Assembly (NCBI RefSeq): GCF_002135435.1
Contig: NZ_NEGK01000006.1
Location: forward strand, 1 to 64,000
Direction of reading: 5' to 3'
Source: Acinetobacter sp. ANC 3813
GTDB taxonomy: Bacteria; Pseudomonadota; Gammaproteobacteria; Pseudomonadales; Moraxellaceae
Length of the DNA: 64,000 bases
In this document: positions 19,036-27,626 of the stretch, piece by piece
Layout of the letters: the number at the start of each line of letters is the position of its first letter
Position numbering within the stretch: the first letter of the stretch is position 1
Position numbers and translations under genes: made by a program
The notes under the pieces: generated by a model
The model's database searches: none
What the model was told of the DNA's origin: nothing
What the model saw: the letters and a program-made list of their open reading frames with translations, nothing else

Positions 19036-20286
19036 ATGATAGAAACCTATTTAAGAAAACTCCCCTTTTATGACAAAAAATGGTTTCAGTTTGTCTTATT
19101 TGTTATTCGACGTTTTGAGACTGACCGCTGCCGTGAACAGGCTGGTTCATTAACCTATACCACCCTATTTGCTGTCGTTCCGATGCTGACGGTATTTTTG
19201 GTCATCATCTCATCAATCAAAGCGCTGGAACCCGCCCGCCAGCAATTGCAGCAGCTGATTTACAGTAATTTCCTGCCTAAGACCACCATTGCCTTTGATA
19301 AAGCCCTGAATGCATTTACCGACAAATCCAGCAATTTAACTGTCATTGGTGTTTTGTTCCTGTTCATTACCACGGTGATGATGCTGACCAGTATTGAAAC
19401 CGTTTTCAACCGGATTTGGCGGGTCACAGAAACCCGCGGCGGCATCCTTGGCTTTATGCGCTATTGGACCATTATTTCCTTAGGCCCAATCCTGCTGGGC
19501 AGCGCTTTTGTCATTTCTTCGGCTGTGGCCTCTTTAAATGTGCTGAGCAATAACTTTGCCGGCTATGAGCTGGACGGCGCTTTCATCTTTTGGCTGATTT
19601 CTTTTTCACTGACCGTACTGGGCTTTTTCATTCTGAACTGGACCATTCCCAACCGTGAAGTTCCAATCAAAGCTGCTTTTTTGGCAGGCCTCTTCAGCGC
19701 CACGGTCTTTGAAATGCTGAAGCACCTGTTCAGTTTTGTCATGTCTAATTTTACCAGCTATGAAATTGTATACGGCGCATTTGCTGCCGTGCCGATTTTC
19801 CTGCTGTGGATTTTCCTATCGTGGAATATTGTCCTGATTGGCGTTGAGATCAGTTTTGCGCTCACTGCATTTAATGCCGACACCCATATGCGCCGCAAAC
19901 GCCATGCCGTGATCATGCTGCTAGACTTGCTGGAGCTGTTCTATCAAAAGCAGCAAAATGGCCAAACCGTAACGGAAGCTGAGGCTTTAGATGTACTGGG
20001 ACGTGAAGAAATCGGCCGCTGGCCTTCTTATGTGCAGCTGCTGGAAAAGCAGAGTTTAATTAAGCGCACCGATGACAACAATTACGTGCTGCTGCGCAAT
20101 TTGGCACAAGTCGATTTTTGGAGCTTCTATATTCAGCTGCCCTATACTTTACCGCGCCGTGATGACGTCAATCACGCTGCGGATGATAAATGGCTGGAAC
20201 GGATTGGCCCTGCGCTGATTGAATCAGATGATTATCTCGCCGCTAAACTGGCCATTCCGCTCGCGAATATTTTTGAAGGAAAATAA
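19036..20286 (+). CDS. YihY/BrkB family inner-membrane protein
   Basis: A 416-residue protein with six or so membrane helices in the first 290 residues and the family signature REQAGSLTYTTLFAVVPMLTV near residues 34-54. Later helices include WNIVLIGVEISFAL (about 270). The C-terminal 120 residues are soluble and contain a winged-helix-like segment (EAEALDVLGREEIGRWPSYVQLLEKQSLI). The family was once called ribonuclease BN/BrkB; its biochemical role is not established. Monocistronic with a bidirectional terminator after it. Confidence 0.9.
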   Translation: MIETYLRKLPFYDKKWFQFVLFVIRRFETDRCREQAGSLTYTTLFAVVPMLTVFLVIISSIKALEPARQQLQQLIYSNFLPKTTIAFDKALNAFTDKSSNLTVIGVLFLFITTVMMLTSIETVFNRIWRVTETRGGILGFMRYWTIISLGPILLGSAFVISSAVASLNVLSNNFAGYELDGAFIFWLISFSLTVLGFFILNWTIPNREVPIKAAFLAGLFSATVFEMLKHLFSFVMSNFTSYEIVYGAFAAVPIFLLWIFLSWNIVLIGVEISFALTAFNADTHMRRKRHAVIMLLDLLELFYQKQQNGQTVTEAEALDVLGREEIGRWPSYVQLLEKQSLIKRTDDNNYVLLRNLAQVDFWSFYIQLPYTLPRRDDVNHAADDKWLERIGPALIESDDYLAAKLAIPLANIFEGK

Positions 20287-20318
20287 GCGCGCTTTTGAAT
20301 CAGCAGCGCAATATTTAT

Positions 20319-20344
20319 AAAAGGTCATGCAGTCATGGCCTTTT
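20319..20344. terminator. bidirectional intrinsic terminator
   Basis: AAAAGGTCATG/CATGGCCTTTT stem (one wobble) with an AGT-type loop and flanking T runs on both strands, between the convergent YihY and EamA genes. Confidence 0.8.
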
Positions 20345-20376
20345 ATTTTAATCCAGCGTTAATGGCGGTTTTAGGT

Positions 20377-21327
20377 CTAGGCTTTTTGAATTAATGCTTT
20401 TTTAGATTTACGGCCTGAAAGGCTGACCACCAGCACACCCGCCATCACCATGATGGTTCCAATCATAAAATTGCGCTCAATTGGGTCATTTAAAATCAGC
20501 ACGCCAAACGCTATACCAAACAGCGGCGTCAAAAAGGAAAAAACACCTAAACGTGAAGCTAAATAGCGCTTTAACAGCCAAAACCAGATTAAATAACTGG
20601 CAAATGAAATCAGTACCGCATGAAACACTAAGCTGGCAATCGTTACAGCAGTCCAATGAATTTCACTCTGCCCCATCAAAAAAGCCATGGGCAGTAAAAA
20701 AATAAAGCCGCCCATCAGCTGGTAAAACAAGGTCTGTGTTGCGGGCGCTTCTGAAAGATTGGTCATGCGGACCGCCAGCGTGGTGGCCGCCCAAAAAACA
20801 CCCGCACCCAATGCCAGCATATCTCCGAGCAGCATGCTGTTTAAGTCTTGCGCGGCATGGCTGCCCCGTCCAGCAAAAGTCACCACAATGCCTAAGAAAG
20901 CCAAAAAGATTCCGCTCCACTGCATGAGCGTCAAACGTTCTGCTGGCAATTTCCAATGCAGGCCCAAAGCCACAAAAATGGGCGCGGTGTACAGCAGCAC
21001 AACCGTATGTGAAGCGGAGGTAAAGCGCAGCGCTTCACCGATTAAATAAAATTCCAAAGCAAACAGCACCGCCACCAAACCGCCAGAAAAACGGTACTGA
21101 CGGCCCCACAGCGACTGGCCTTGCGCCAATTTAATCAGCGGAAAGACCAACAATGCAGATAAGCCTGAACGCAGCGCCAATTGCATAATAGGAGCAATAT
21201 CTGCCGCCGCGAGTTTAATAACAACTTGCTGCAGCCCCCATAGAATGCATAAAAAGAACATAATTGAGGATGCTTTTGCATCCAGCGCCTGCCGAGTCTG
21301 CACCTGATTCACACTGCAATTTTTCAA
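20377..21327 (-). CDS. EamA/DMT family transporter (copy 1)
   Basis: A 316-residue protein with ten hydrophobic helices and two EamA repeats (about 20-150 and 165-300). It is an inner-membrane drug/metabolite transporter-superfamily exporter whose substrate cannot be read from sequence. Signature stretches are IMFFLCILWGLQQVVIKLAAADIAPIMQLALRSGLSA and SHTVVLLYTAPIFVALGLHWKLPAE. It is a clear paralogue of the next gene upstream (21424-22353), sharing these motifs almost word for word. Both are leftward and separated by 96 bp. Confidence 0.92.
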   Translation of the reverse strand: MKNCSVNQVQTRQALDAKASSIMFFLCILWGLQQVVIKLAAADIAPIMQLALRSGLSALLVFPLIKLAQGQSLWGRQYRFSGGLVAVLFALEFYLIGEALRFTSASHTVVLLYTAPIFVALGLHWKLPAERLTLMQWSGIFLAFLGIVVTFAGRGSHAAQDLNSMLLGDMLALGAGVFWAATTLAVRMTNLSEAPATQTLFYQLMGGFIFLLPMAFLMGQSEIHWTAVTIASLVFHAVLISFASYLIWFWLLKRYLASRLGVFSFLTPLFGIAFGVLILNDPIERNFMIGTIMVMAGVLVVSLSGRKSKKALIQKA

Positions 21328-21349
21328 AAACGCTACCTTAGCATTTTGC

Positions 21350-21375
21350 TGTGGAAAACACTTGAGTTATCCACA
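21350..21375. promoter_or_regulatory. inverted pair of DnaA-box-like sequences
   Basis: TGTGGAAAA (21350-21358, reverse complement TTTTCCACA) and TTATCCACA (21367-21375) face each other across 8 bp in the 96-bp gap between the two EamA genes. The second is a perfect consensus DnaA box, and the first fits TTWTNCACA. Could be chance or a local DnaA-regulated promoter; the surroundings show no replication origin. Confidence 0.35.
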
Positions 21376-21423
21376 ATTTTAAGCATCATTTTTAGTGCGA
21401 AAGCAGAAGGCGAAAATAAAATA

Positions 21424-22353
21424 TTAGATCGATTCAGGCCAATGCAACAGCCGCTTAATCCACAGATGCAGACTAACTATCATCACCCCTGCCATCACCA
21501 ATGCAGTGCCGAAAATGAAATTCAGTTCAATCTGCTCATTCAGAAAAATGACACCAAAGGCCATGCCAAAAATTGGGGTTAAAAAAGAAAACACCCCTAA
21601 GCCATTGGCCAAATATTTACGCAGCAGCCAGAACCACAACATGAGACTGAAAAAAGACATGATCAGCACATGAAATACCATGCTGCCAATAGCGACAGCA
21701 GTCCAGTGGATTACGGTCTGTCCTGTAAAATAGGCAACAGGCATCAAAAACAAAAAACCGCCTGCCAATTGATAAAAGAGGGTTTGCGTGGCTGGCGCAT
21801 CGGATAGTTTCGTTAAGCGCAATGAAATAGTGGTCAGCGCCCACATTACACCTGCCAGCAAGGCCAAAAGATCGCCCCACAGCGCCTGTGAAATCCAAGG
21901 GCCTGCCTGCTGTTCACGCCCCATAAAGGACAGCACGATACCGCAAAAAGCGATCGCAATTCCCAACCATTGCACGGCATACAACTTTTCTGATGGCAGC
22001 TTCCAATGCAGCCCTAAAGCCACAAAAATGGGGGCGGTATACAGCAGCACAACGGTATGAAATGCCGTGGTATAGCGCAGCGCTTCCGCCACACATAAAA
22101 ATTCAGCCGAAAATAAAAAGGCCAGCCAAATGCCCGGCAGCAAATAATCCTTGCTGTATAAATGCGAACCTTTGACCAGCTGTATCAGCGGCAGCACCAA
22201 AATAGCCGACAGCCCAGAGCGGATGGCAATCTGCATGACAGGTGATATATCAGGCGCAGCCAATTTCAACACCACCTGCTGTATGCCCCAAATCATGCAC
22301 AAAATAATCATTAAACCAGATGCCTGCACATCCAGCGCCTTACGCTGCTCCAC
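21424..22353 (-). CDS. EamA/DMT family transporter (copy 2)
   Basis: A 309-residue ten-helix transporter, paralogue of the gene at 20377-21327; the N-terminal regions (MIILCMIWGIQQVVLKLAAPDISPVMQIAIRSGLSA) align closely. Both contain the VLLYTAPIFVALGLHWKLPSEK motif in the first EamA domain and the GVFSFLTPIFGMAFGV segment in the second. It lies divergent from an AraC-family regulator (22456) across a 102-bp gap, a pattern expected if that regulator controls it. Substrate unknown. Confidence 0.92.
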   Translation of the reverse strand: MEQRKALDVQASGLMIILCMIWGIQQVVLKLAAPDISPVMQIAIRSGLSAILVLPLIQLVKGSHLYSKDYLLPGIWLAFLFSAEFLCVAEALRYTTAFHTVVLLYTAPIFVALGLHWKLPSEKLYAVQWLGIAIAFCGIVLSFMGREQQAGPWISQALWGDLLALLAGVMWALTTISLRLTKLSDAPATQTLFYQLAGGFLFLMPVAYFTGQTVIHWTAVAIGSMVFHVLIMSFFSLMLWFWLLRKYLANGLGVFSFLTPIFGMAFGVIFLNEQIELNFIFGTALVMAGVMIVSLHLWIKRLLHWPESI

Positions 22354-22455
22354 AATATGTACTCTGCCCTAAATCGAAAGCACACTATAAAACTGGCATA
22401 AATGAAAGATATAATTTAAAACAGACAAAAGGTCTTTTTATTCAGGCAAAATATC

Positions 22456-23265
22456 ATGCCGCATCATCTTAAACACGGCGCTGTACAGCTGACACAGCTG
22501 CCAACCAATGACGATATTGTCCGTCCGCTTTGGATCAGTTTCAGAGATGATCCAGCGTTGTCGGTCTATCCCGAACATGGACATGCTTGGGGCGAGTTTA
22601 TTTATGCATTTAACGGCGTGATGGAAGTGAATATTAATGACATCGACTATTTAACTCCGCCGCCTTACGGCATTTGGCTGCCGCCCAATCTGCAGCACAG
22701 CGGTTTGAACCGTACAGCCGTTTCACATGGCACCTTGTATATTCACGAACAGCTGTGCAGCCAAATGCCTCAACAGGCGGGTATTTTACTCAGCTCCAAC
22801 TTAGTCAAAGCCATCTTTGAACATTTGCAGCAGCAGACCTTTCCTGAAGATTCGCCTGAGCATCAGCGCCTGCTGCAAGTCCTGCTCGATCAGCTGCAGC
22901 AGGCACAGCTGGTCAGCAGTTATTTGCCGCATGCCAACCACCCTGCTTTGGTGCAAATCTTGGACTATTTACATCAGAATCCAGCGGACAACAGTGCGCT
23001 GCATGTCCTTGCACTGCAGGCCAATATGTCTGAACGCACATTGGCGCGTTATTGTCTAAAAGAACTGGGGATGTCACTGAATGAATGGCGCCAGCGCCTA
23101 AAAGTGATTAAAGCCATGAGCATGCTGACTGAAGGAAAAAAAGTCGAAAGTATTGCGCTGGATTTAGGCTATGCCAATGCTTCAGCGTTTATTAATATGT
23201 TTAAGCGCTGGATGAACCTGACACCGGACCAGTTTAGGAAACTAAATCAACCATTAAATTGCTGA
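22456..23265 (+). CDS. AraC-family transcriptional regulator
   Basis: A 269-residue regulator. The N-terminal cupin-like sensing domain has YPEHGHAWGEFIYAFNGVMEV and PPYGIWLPPNLQHSGLN. The C-terminal AraC double helix-turn-helix (about 165-265) has SALHVLALQANMSERTLARY and the second helix pair VESIALDLGYANASAFINMFKRW with the usual TPDQFRK end. The short-cupin arrangement resembles regulators of neighbouring EamA exporters. It is divergent from EamA copy 2, so auto- and transporter regulation is likely; ligand unknown. Confidence 0.9.
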   Translation: MPHHLKHGAVQLTQLPTNDDIVRPLWISFRDDPALSVYPEHGHAWGEFIYAFNGVMEVNINDIDYLTPPPYGIWLPPNLQHSGLNRTAVSHGTLYIHEQLCSQMPQQAGILLSSNLVKAIFEHLQQQTFPEDSPEHQRLLQVLLDQLQQAQLVSSYLPHANHPALVQILDYLHQNPADNSALHVLALQANMSERTLARYCLKELGMSLNEWRQRLKVIKAMSMLTEGKKVESIALDLGYANASAFINMFKRWMNLTPDQFRKLNQPLNC

Positions 23266-23342
23266 TATTGAAATAATAATTTTATTGACAGTAAGCTAAG
23301 AAAAAATATGATACTTAGATAGACTCATATCCCAGATAAATA

Positions 23343-24185
23343 ATGATTAATAATAAAAATTCAGCATTCAATTTAGGCATGCTTTTTATATTCCTGTATG
23401 TTTTAACTGCTTGCAGTTCAGTTGAAGAGCAGGCTTTTAAAACAGCTCTCAAAGAAGCTAAAGCTGGACAGGATACAGCTCAACTTCAGCTCGCCCAATA
23501 TTATCAATCAGGTCAAGGTACAGAAAAAAATCCCGCTCAAAGCCTATATTGGTATGAGCAAGCCGCCTTACAGGGTAATGCCAATGCTTTTCAACAATTA
23601 AGACAGCTTGCATTAGCTGGAAACCATGCAGCAGATCTTTTTCTGTCTGATTTACTGGATAATGGCAATGCCTTGCTGGCCAATTGGATTTATCAGCAGG
23701 CATTAGCGGGCGACTCCCAAGCTCAATATGCTTTAGCCTGGATGTATGATATGGGAATAGGCCGGATTGAAGATCCATATTTAGCCATGAAATGGTATGA
23801 AAAATCAGCAGCGCAGCAAAATTCTCTAGCGGAATATATTTATAAAAAACGTTTAAAGCGCGGTACAGTGTTGCCTCATCATAAATACCCAAATACCATT
23901 TACGGTGGAGTAAAACCTTACCCTATCTTTTCTAGCAAAATTGAGAATGCTTACCTGTACCATATTAATGATAGCGCTGTAAAAACACCGCGTGCATGGG
24001 ATATTTCCGGCGCCTATATCAGCAACAAACATTTGATTAAAAATGATAAAACACTATATTTAACGCCTGACGAATATGCAGATATGTTTGGCAGAGCATC
24101 TGACAGCAACCCAGCACGTCAAACCAGCACCACACGGCATGTCAATGTGCATCAAGCTGGTACTGATTCTGCATCGTTACACTAA
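23343..24185 (+). CDS. Sel1-repeat lipoprotein
   Basis: A 280-residue lipoprotein: a hydrophobic N-terminus with the lipobox LTAC (C24), followed by Sel1-type repeats of about 36 residues, with AKAGQDTAQLQLAQYYQSGQG, SLYWYEQAALQGNANAFQQL and AQYALAWMYDMGIGRI as clear repeats. Sel1 repeats mediate protein-protein contact. The C-terminal 90 residues (from about 190) have no recognisable fold and are rich in Asn/Asp. It is rightward and followed by a terminator-like hairpin. Confidence 0.85.
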   Translation: MINNKNSAFNLGMLFIFLYVLTACSSVEEQAFKTALKEAKAGQDTAQLQLAQYYQSGQGTEKNPAQSLYWYEQAALQGNANAFQQLRQLALAGNHAADLFLSDLLDNGNALLANWIYQQALAGDSQAQYALAWMYDMGIGRIEDPYLAMKWYEKSAAQQNSLAEYIYKKRLKRGTVLPHHKYPNTIYGGVKPYPIFSSKIENAYLYHINDSAVKTPRAWDISGAYISNKHLIKNDKTLYLTPDEYADMFGRASDSNPARQTSTTRHVNVHQAGTDSASLH

Positions 24186-24212
24186 TAGTATTAGTTTCTA
24201 AATTCATTGCAT

Positions 24213-24243
24213 AAAAAAAGACCACCTTAGGGCAGTCTTTTAA
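24213..24243 (+). terminator. probable intrinsic terminator
   Basis: AAAAGAC-CACC...GGCA-GTCTTTT imperfect hairpin with T run, just after the Sel1 gene. Two mismatches in the inner stem make it weaker than the others. The strand is ambiguous because the hairpin has A/T runs on both sides. Confidence 0.55.
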
Positions 24244-24263
24244 AATCTTAGATGAGCTTGTTC

Positions 24264-24902
24264 TTACTTCACAAAAGTGGTCCAAACATAGTCCTGATTT
24301 TTACCTTTAAGGGTCATTTTCAGCTGTTCACCTGACTGCAATGCTGCAACGCCCGCTGGCGTACCTGTCATCACGACATCACCCGCTTCTAAGGTGAATG
24401 ATTGACTGATGTCCGCCAGCAGATAGCCGATGTCAAAAATCAAATGAGAGGTATCCCCCGTTTGACGCAGCGCATCGTTCACATGCAGCGTGTAATGCAC
24501 ATCATTCCAATCACTGACCACATCTTCCGTGTTAATCCAATCCGACAAAATACATGAACCGTCATAGGCTTTTGAACGTTCCCACGGCTGGCCTTTTTTC
24601 TTCAAGTCATCCTGCTGATCACGCAAAGTCAAATCTAAACCGAGAGTCACAGCACCCACAGCCTGCAATGCCTTCTGCGAGTCAGTCTCGGCCTTTAATC
24701 GCTGGTCAATGCGCAGGCATAATTCACTTTCATAATGGCAGCTGCCAAGCGCTTTGTTCCAGTCTATGCCTTCTGCCAAAGTCGTCAGCGCACTAGGCGG
24801 CTTAATAAATAATACAGGACGATCCGGGATCGCATTGCCCAGTTCTCTCGCATGGTCAGCATAGCTGCGGCCCACACATACAATTTTAGATGGACGTGTC
24901 AT
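24264..24902 (-). CDS. fumarylacetoacetate hydrolase family protein
   Basis: A 212-residue enzyme of the FAH superfamily, probably an acylpyruvate hydrolase or a related hydrolase/isomerase acting on beta-diketo acids; the exact substrate is uncertain. Evidence: the N-terminal KIVCVGRSYADHARELGNAIPDRPVLFIKPPSAL, the metal-coordinating HYESELCLRID with its glutamates, the ALGLDLTLRDQQ segment and the TGTPAGVAALQSGE end. The length matches YcgM-type proteins. It is leftward and follows the gene at 24929 by 26 bp. Confidence 0.9.
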   Translation of the reverse strand: MTRPSKIVCVGRSYADHARELGNAIPDRPVLFIKPPSALTTLAEGIDWNKALGSCHYESELCLRIDQRLKAETDSQKALQAVGAVTLGLDLTLRDQQDDLKKKGQPWERSKAYDGSCILSDWINTEDVVSDWNDVHYTLHVNDALRQTGDTSHLIFDIGYLLADISQSFTLEAGDVVMTGTPAGVAALQSGEQLKMTLKGKNQDYVWTTFVK

Positions 24903-24928
24903 GGTCTTCCTTTCCTGTCTTATTCAAA

Positions 24929-25426
24929 TTACTTTTTAAATGTATTTTCAAATACCGCCTGATCTGCAGGATTTTCAAAAGCGCGCTTAGGCACAATGAC
25001 CACCGTGCGGTTTTTCATTTCCAGCATATAGGTCAATTTGCCTGCAGCAAATTTTGCTACATCAGCATAACTAAACACGTTTGTACGGCCATTGGCATGC
25101 AGTTCACCGTGATCCTGATACAGATCAATCCCCTGCTCACTTTTACCAAATTGATATTTTACAAATTGACGCTTAAACATCATTGGCAAGAACCAATAGC
25201 GCATCAAAATCTGCATAATCAGGAAAAAGGCGCCCAGCCCAACGTAATAGCGGCCAACGCTGTCAAAACCTAAGGAAAAACCCCAGATAATCAGTGCAAT
25301 ACTAATGGCAGGTGTAATAAATCGGGAAAATTGCTTTTTGCCAAAGGTCGCAAGCGCAAAGCCATCCTGCGATTCTTCTAAATTTAAAAAATAACGCAGC
25401 GATAATGCAGGTTGAGTGTCAGACAT
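24929..25426 (-). CDS. YcxB-like membrane protein
   Basis: A 165-residue protein with two adjacent membrane helices (about 38-75, ITPAISIALIIWGFSLGF and YVGLGAFFLIMQILM) and a C-terminal soluble beta-rich domain ending YMLEMKNRTVVIVPKRAFENPADQAVFENTFKK, which fits the YcxB-like C-terminal domain. Function unknown. It is upstream of the FAH gene on the same strand with 26 bp between, so they likely form an operon. Confidence 0.78.
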   Translation of the reverse strand: MSDTQPALSLRYFLNLEESQDGFALATFGKKQFSRFITPAISIALIIWGFSLGFDSVGRYYVGLGAFFLIMQILMRYWFLPMMFKRQFVKYQFGKSEQGIDLYQDHGELHANGRTNVFSYADVAKFAAGKLTYMLEMKNRTVVIVPKRAFENPADQAVFENTFKK

Positions 25427-25590
25427 ACGCGTAGTAGCACATCATTGATATAAATTGAGCTAAATCTTACACCAAAATCCGCCATTTCCTTATTCTTTTT
25501 CCGTTGCCGTTTAACACATTTGAGCTATCTATTGCTCAGAAAATCAGCTACAAATGCAGCAAATAAAAAAATGCATAAACAGGATGTGAT

Positions 25591-26901
25591 ATGTGCAGAG
25601 CAATAAAAACAATATTGGCTTATTTGACTGTACTCAGCTTCTGCAGCCTAGGCATGACTTTAGAGGCCAGCTTTGTACAATGGAATCCGCAAATTCCCAG
25701 CAGCATTAGCCCATTTCAAAACAATCCGCAGCGCTTAGCCGCCTTTACCGGCAATAATATTGCTATTTATGCGCATCCTGCCCAGTCTATTTACCTGCCG
25801 ACCATGAAAGCCAATTGGAAAGTGACAGGAAAATACTATAGCGCTGCCGTTGTTGTTCCCACCAATAGCAAAAATGTGGCGCGCTTACTGCAGAATTACA
25901 CGAATTACGCAGGTTTATTTCCCACTTTAAAGCAAGCCAAAATCTTGGAGCAGCAAGGCAATCTGTCTAAAGTCAAATATTCCATTCATATTCCCACACC
26001 CATTCCAGTACTGAATTTCCGTGAATCGGTCACAATGCAGCATCAGCAAGACGGCAACAGCATCAGCACTTTAGTTCTGGATGCGCCTATTCCGTTTGGT
26101 TCTGGCAAATGGGAGTGGTTTGATCTGGGTGATAATCAAACACTGATCACCATTACCCAATGGGGCGACCTGAATCAGCCCAAAGGTTTTTTATTCAAGA
26201 AAATACTCGGCGCTTTGCCTGAAGCTAAACTCGGCATGCCTGCAGGCACCAATGGGTTCTTGCTTGAAGCCCTGCAGCGCCGCTTTAAAAGCAGTGCGGC
26301 CCAGTCCGCATCATCCGCTTTGCCCGCGACCAGCTTATCTTCAGAACAAATACAGCAAGTCACAGCGCTCAGCCAAAAATCACATGAACCCGTCAGCTTT
26401 ATTTTGCCTGCGCAAAAAATTCAATATGCCAACAAATATGAAGTGATGCGTTTCAGCACCAGCTATCAATACTACACGCAAACGCCGGAGCAGCTGCAGC
26501 AATGGCTGGCAGCACCTGCATTTCAGAAGCTATTTCCCAATCAAATCAAAGCATTCACGATTAAAAAACTGAATCAGCGCCAATTGGATGCCGACTACCG
26601 CATTTCGGTGGGCTTAGGCGTGATTAATATTCCTTTCGATTTTAAAATGCGCTTCGATTATCCCAATGCCCAGCAAACACAGTTTTATGCCACAGGCGGC
26701 GATTTAAAATTAATGCGCGGCGCGATGTCTCTGAGCGCGCTTAAACAAGGCAGCCTGCTGAATATTACCAGCGCCATGAAAATAGATGACGATGCGCCCC
26801 TGCTGCTGCGGGCTATGCGCAGTATGCCCTATCACGAAATGCTGCCCGCAGTTGGCGGCAATACGGTCTTTGCATTAAAGGTAAAACAAAAAGCTGGATA
26901 A
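25591..26901 (+). CDS. secreted protein with two SRPBCC/START-like domains
   Basis: A 436-residue protein with a signal peptide (hydrophobic segment, residues 6-25). Two similar alpha/beta helix-grip-like modules follow: residues about 65-215 (KVTGKYYSAAVVVPTNSKNV, KVKYSIHIPTPIPVLNFRESV) and about 270-430 (YANKYEVMRFSTSYQYYTQT, DYRISVGLGVINIPFDFKM). A low-complexity Ser/Ala linker separates them. The second looks like a diverged duplicate. The fold suggests lipid or small hydrophobic ligand binding; ligand unknown. The stop codon TAA lies in the first unit of the 12-copy tandem repeat that follows. Confidence 0.75.
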   Translation: MCRAIKTILAYLTVLSFCSLGMTLEASFVQWNPQIPSSISPFQNNPQRLAAFTGNNIAIYAHPAQSIYLPTMKANWKVTGKYYSAAVVVPTNSKNVARLLQNYTNYAGLFPTLKQAKILEQQGNLSKVKYSIHIPTPIPVLNFRESVTMQHQQDGNSISTLVLDAPIPFGSGKWEWFDLGDNQTLITITQWGDLNQPKGFLFKKILGALPEAKLGMPAGTNGFLLEALQRRFKSSAAQSASSALPATSLSSEQIQQVTALSQKSHEPVSFILPAQKIQYANKYEVMRFSTSYQYYTQTPEQLQQWLAAPAFQKLFPNQIKAFTIKKLNQRQLDADYRISVGLGVINIPFDFKMRFDYPNAQQTQFYATGGDLKLMRGAMSLSALKQGSLLNITSAMKIDDDAPLLLRAMRSMPYHEMLPAVGGNTVFALKVKQKAG

Positions 26902-26989
26902 CTGGATAACTGGATAACTGGATAACTGGATAACTGGATAACTGGATAACTGGATAACTGGATAACTGGATAACTGGATAACTGGATAA
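26894..26989. repeat. 8-bp tandem repeat, 12 perfect copies (CTGGATAA)n
   Basis: Twelve exact copies of CTGGATAA, 96 bp in total. The first copy contains the stop codon of the preceding gene, so copy number does not change the protein. An 8-bp unit is typical of slipped-strand variable tracts, so this is likely a VNTR. On the minus strand the unit reads TTATCCAG, which shares seven bases with a DnaA box. Confidence 0.95.
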
Positions 26990-27031
26990 CTTTAATATTT
27001 ATTTTCGATAGCTCCAGTAAATTTCAGACAC

Positions 27032-27058
27032 AAAAAAACCGCAGCATGTGCGGTTTTT
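27032..27058 (-). terminator. terminator of tRNA-Arg copy 1
   Basis: 10-bp stem AAAAACCGCA/TGCGGTTTTT (27034-27043 with 27049-27058) followed by T on the minus strand, 15 bp past the tRNA 3' end. Confidence 0.85.
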
Positions 27059-27073
27059 CAGTCTTAATCAAGT

Positions 27074-27150
27074 TGGTGCGCTCAGAGAGATTCGAACTCC
27101 CGACCCCTTAGTTCGTAGCCAAGTGCTCTATCCAGCTGAGCTATGAGCGC
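27074..27150 (-). tRNA. tRNA-Arg(ACG), copy 1
   Basis: 77-nt cloverleaf on the minus strand with a 7-bp acceptor stem (GCGCTCA/TGAGCGC), an anticodon loop CTACGAA giving anticodon ACG (read as ICG after A34 deamination), a T loop TTCGAAT and an encoded 3' CCA. Identical in sequence to the two other copies nearby. It has its own promoter (27169-27196) and terminator. Confidence 0.97.
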
Positions 27151-27168
27151 GACGTCTTGATGGAGTGC

Positions 27169-27196
27169 ATTATACGTGATTTATATTTTTTGTTAA
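27169..27196 (-). promoter_or_regulatory. promoter of tRNA-Arg copy 1
   Basis: Minus strand -35 TTAACA (27191-27196) and perfect -10 TATAAT (27169-27174), 16-bp spacer, about 20 bp before the tRNA 5' end. It shows that copy 1 is an independent transcription unit. Confidence 0.75.
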
Positions 27197-27464
27197 GTAC
27201 TTATTTTGATATTTCTAATCAAGCGGACAGTATTTAAACATATTGAGTATTGCTTGCTGTTTTAAGCATCAATTTCACTATTATTTGCCTTGATCCGCTG
27301 TATTAATAGCTTATTTATCTAAATCATCCCAGAGCCAAAGCCGCACTTTTCAATATTTGATTCAGATCAAATGCAAAGCTCACCTGCATTCAGCACATCG
27401 CTGTGTTAACAAGAATAGTCTTACTTATCCAAAAATTTATTGCAAAGCCGCTGAATTTCAGGCA

Positions 27465-27489
27465 CAAAAAAACCGCAGCATGTGCGGTT
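27465..27489 (-). terminator. terminator of the tRNA-Ser/tRNA-Arg operon
   Basis: AACCGCA/TGCGGTT hairpin (27471-27477 with 27483-27489) followed by a T run on the minus strand. The 24-bp core CAAAAAAACCGCAGCATGTG plus GGT-side arm matches the terminator of copy 1, showing that terminator and tRNA were duplicated together. Confidence 0.8.
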
Positions 27490-27501
27490 AATTGTTCAAG
27501 T

Positions 27502-27578
27502 TGGTGCGCTCAGAGAGATTCGAACTCCCGACCCCTTAGTTCGTAGCCAAGTGCTCTATCCAGCTGAGCTATGAGCGC
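27502..27578 (-). tRNA. tRNA-Arg(ACG), copy 2
   Basis: 77-nt tRNA identical to copies 1 and 3: anticodon ACG in loop CTACGAA, T loop TTCGAAT, encoded CCA. It lies last in an operon tRNA-Ser, tRNA-Arg 3, tRNA-Arg 2 read leftward, followed by a terminator. Confidence 0.97.
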
Positions 27579-27626
27579 ATTACTTGTGTGCCAATTCAGG
27601 CGATACGTTACATACAGTTTACTTAT

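Larger units (their letters stand above)
27151..27501. other. 351-bp spacer between tRNA-Arg copies 1 and 2
   Basis: AT-rich spacer containing the promoter of tRNA-Arg copy 1 and, at its right end, the terminator that follows copy 2. No ORF or other RNA was recognised. The spacer separates two otherwise almost identical terminator-tRNA blocks. Confidence 0.5.

Noticed and set aside
21424..22096. Leftward and rightward frames inside the EamA genes
   Set aside because: Shadow frames of the transporter genes without ribosome sites or family features.
26894..26989. Tandem repeat as a CRISPR array
   Set aside because: The repeats are directly adjacent with no spacers and the unit is 8 bp; no cas genes nearby.
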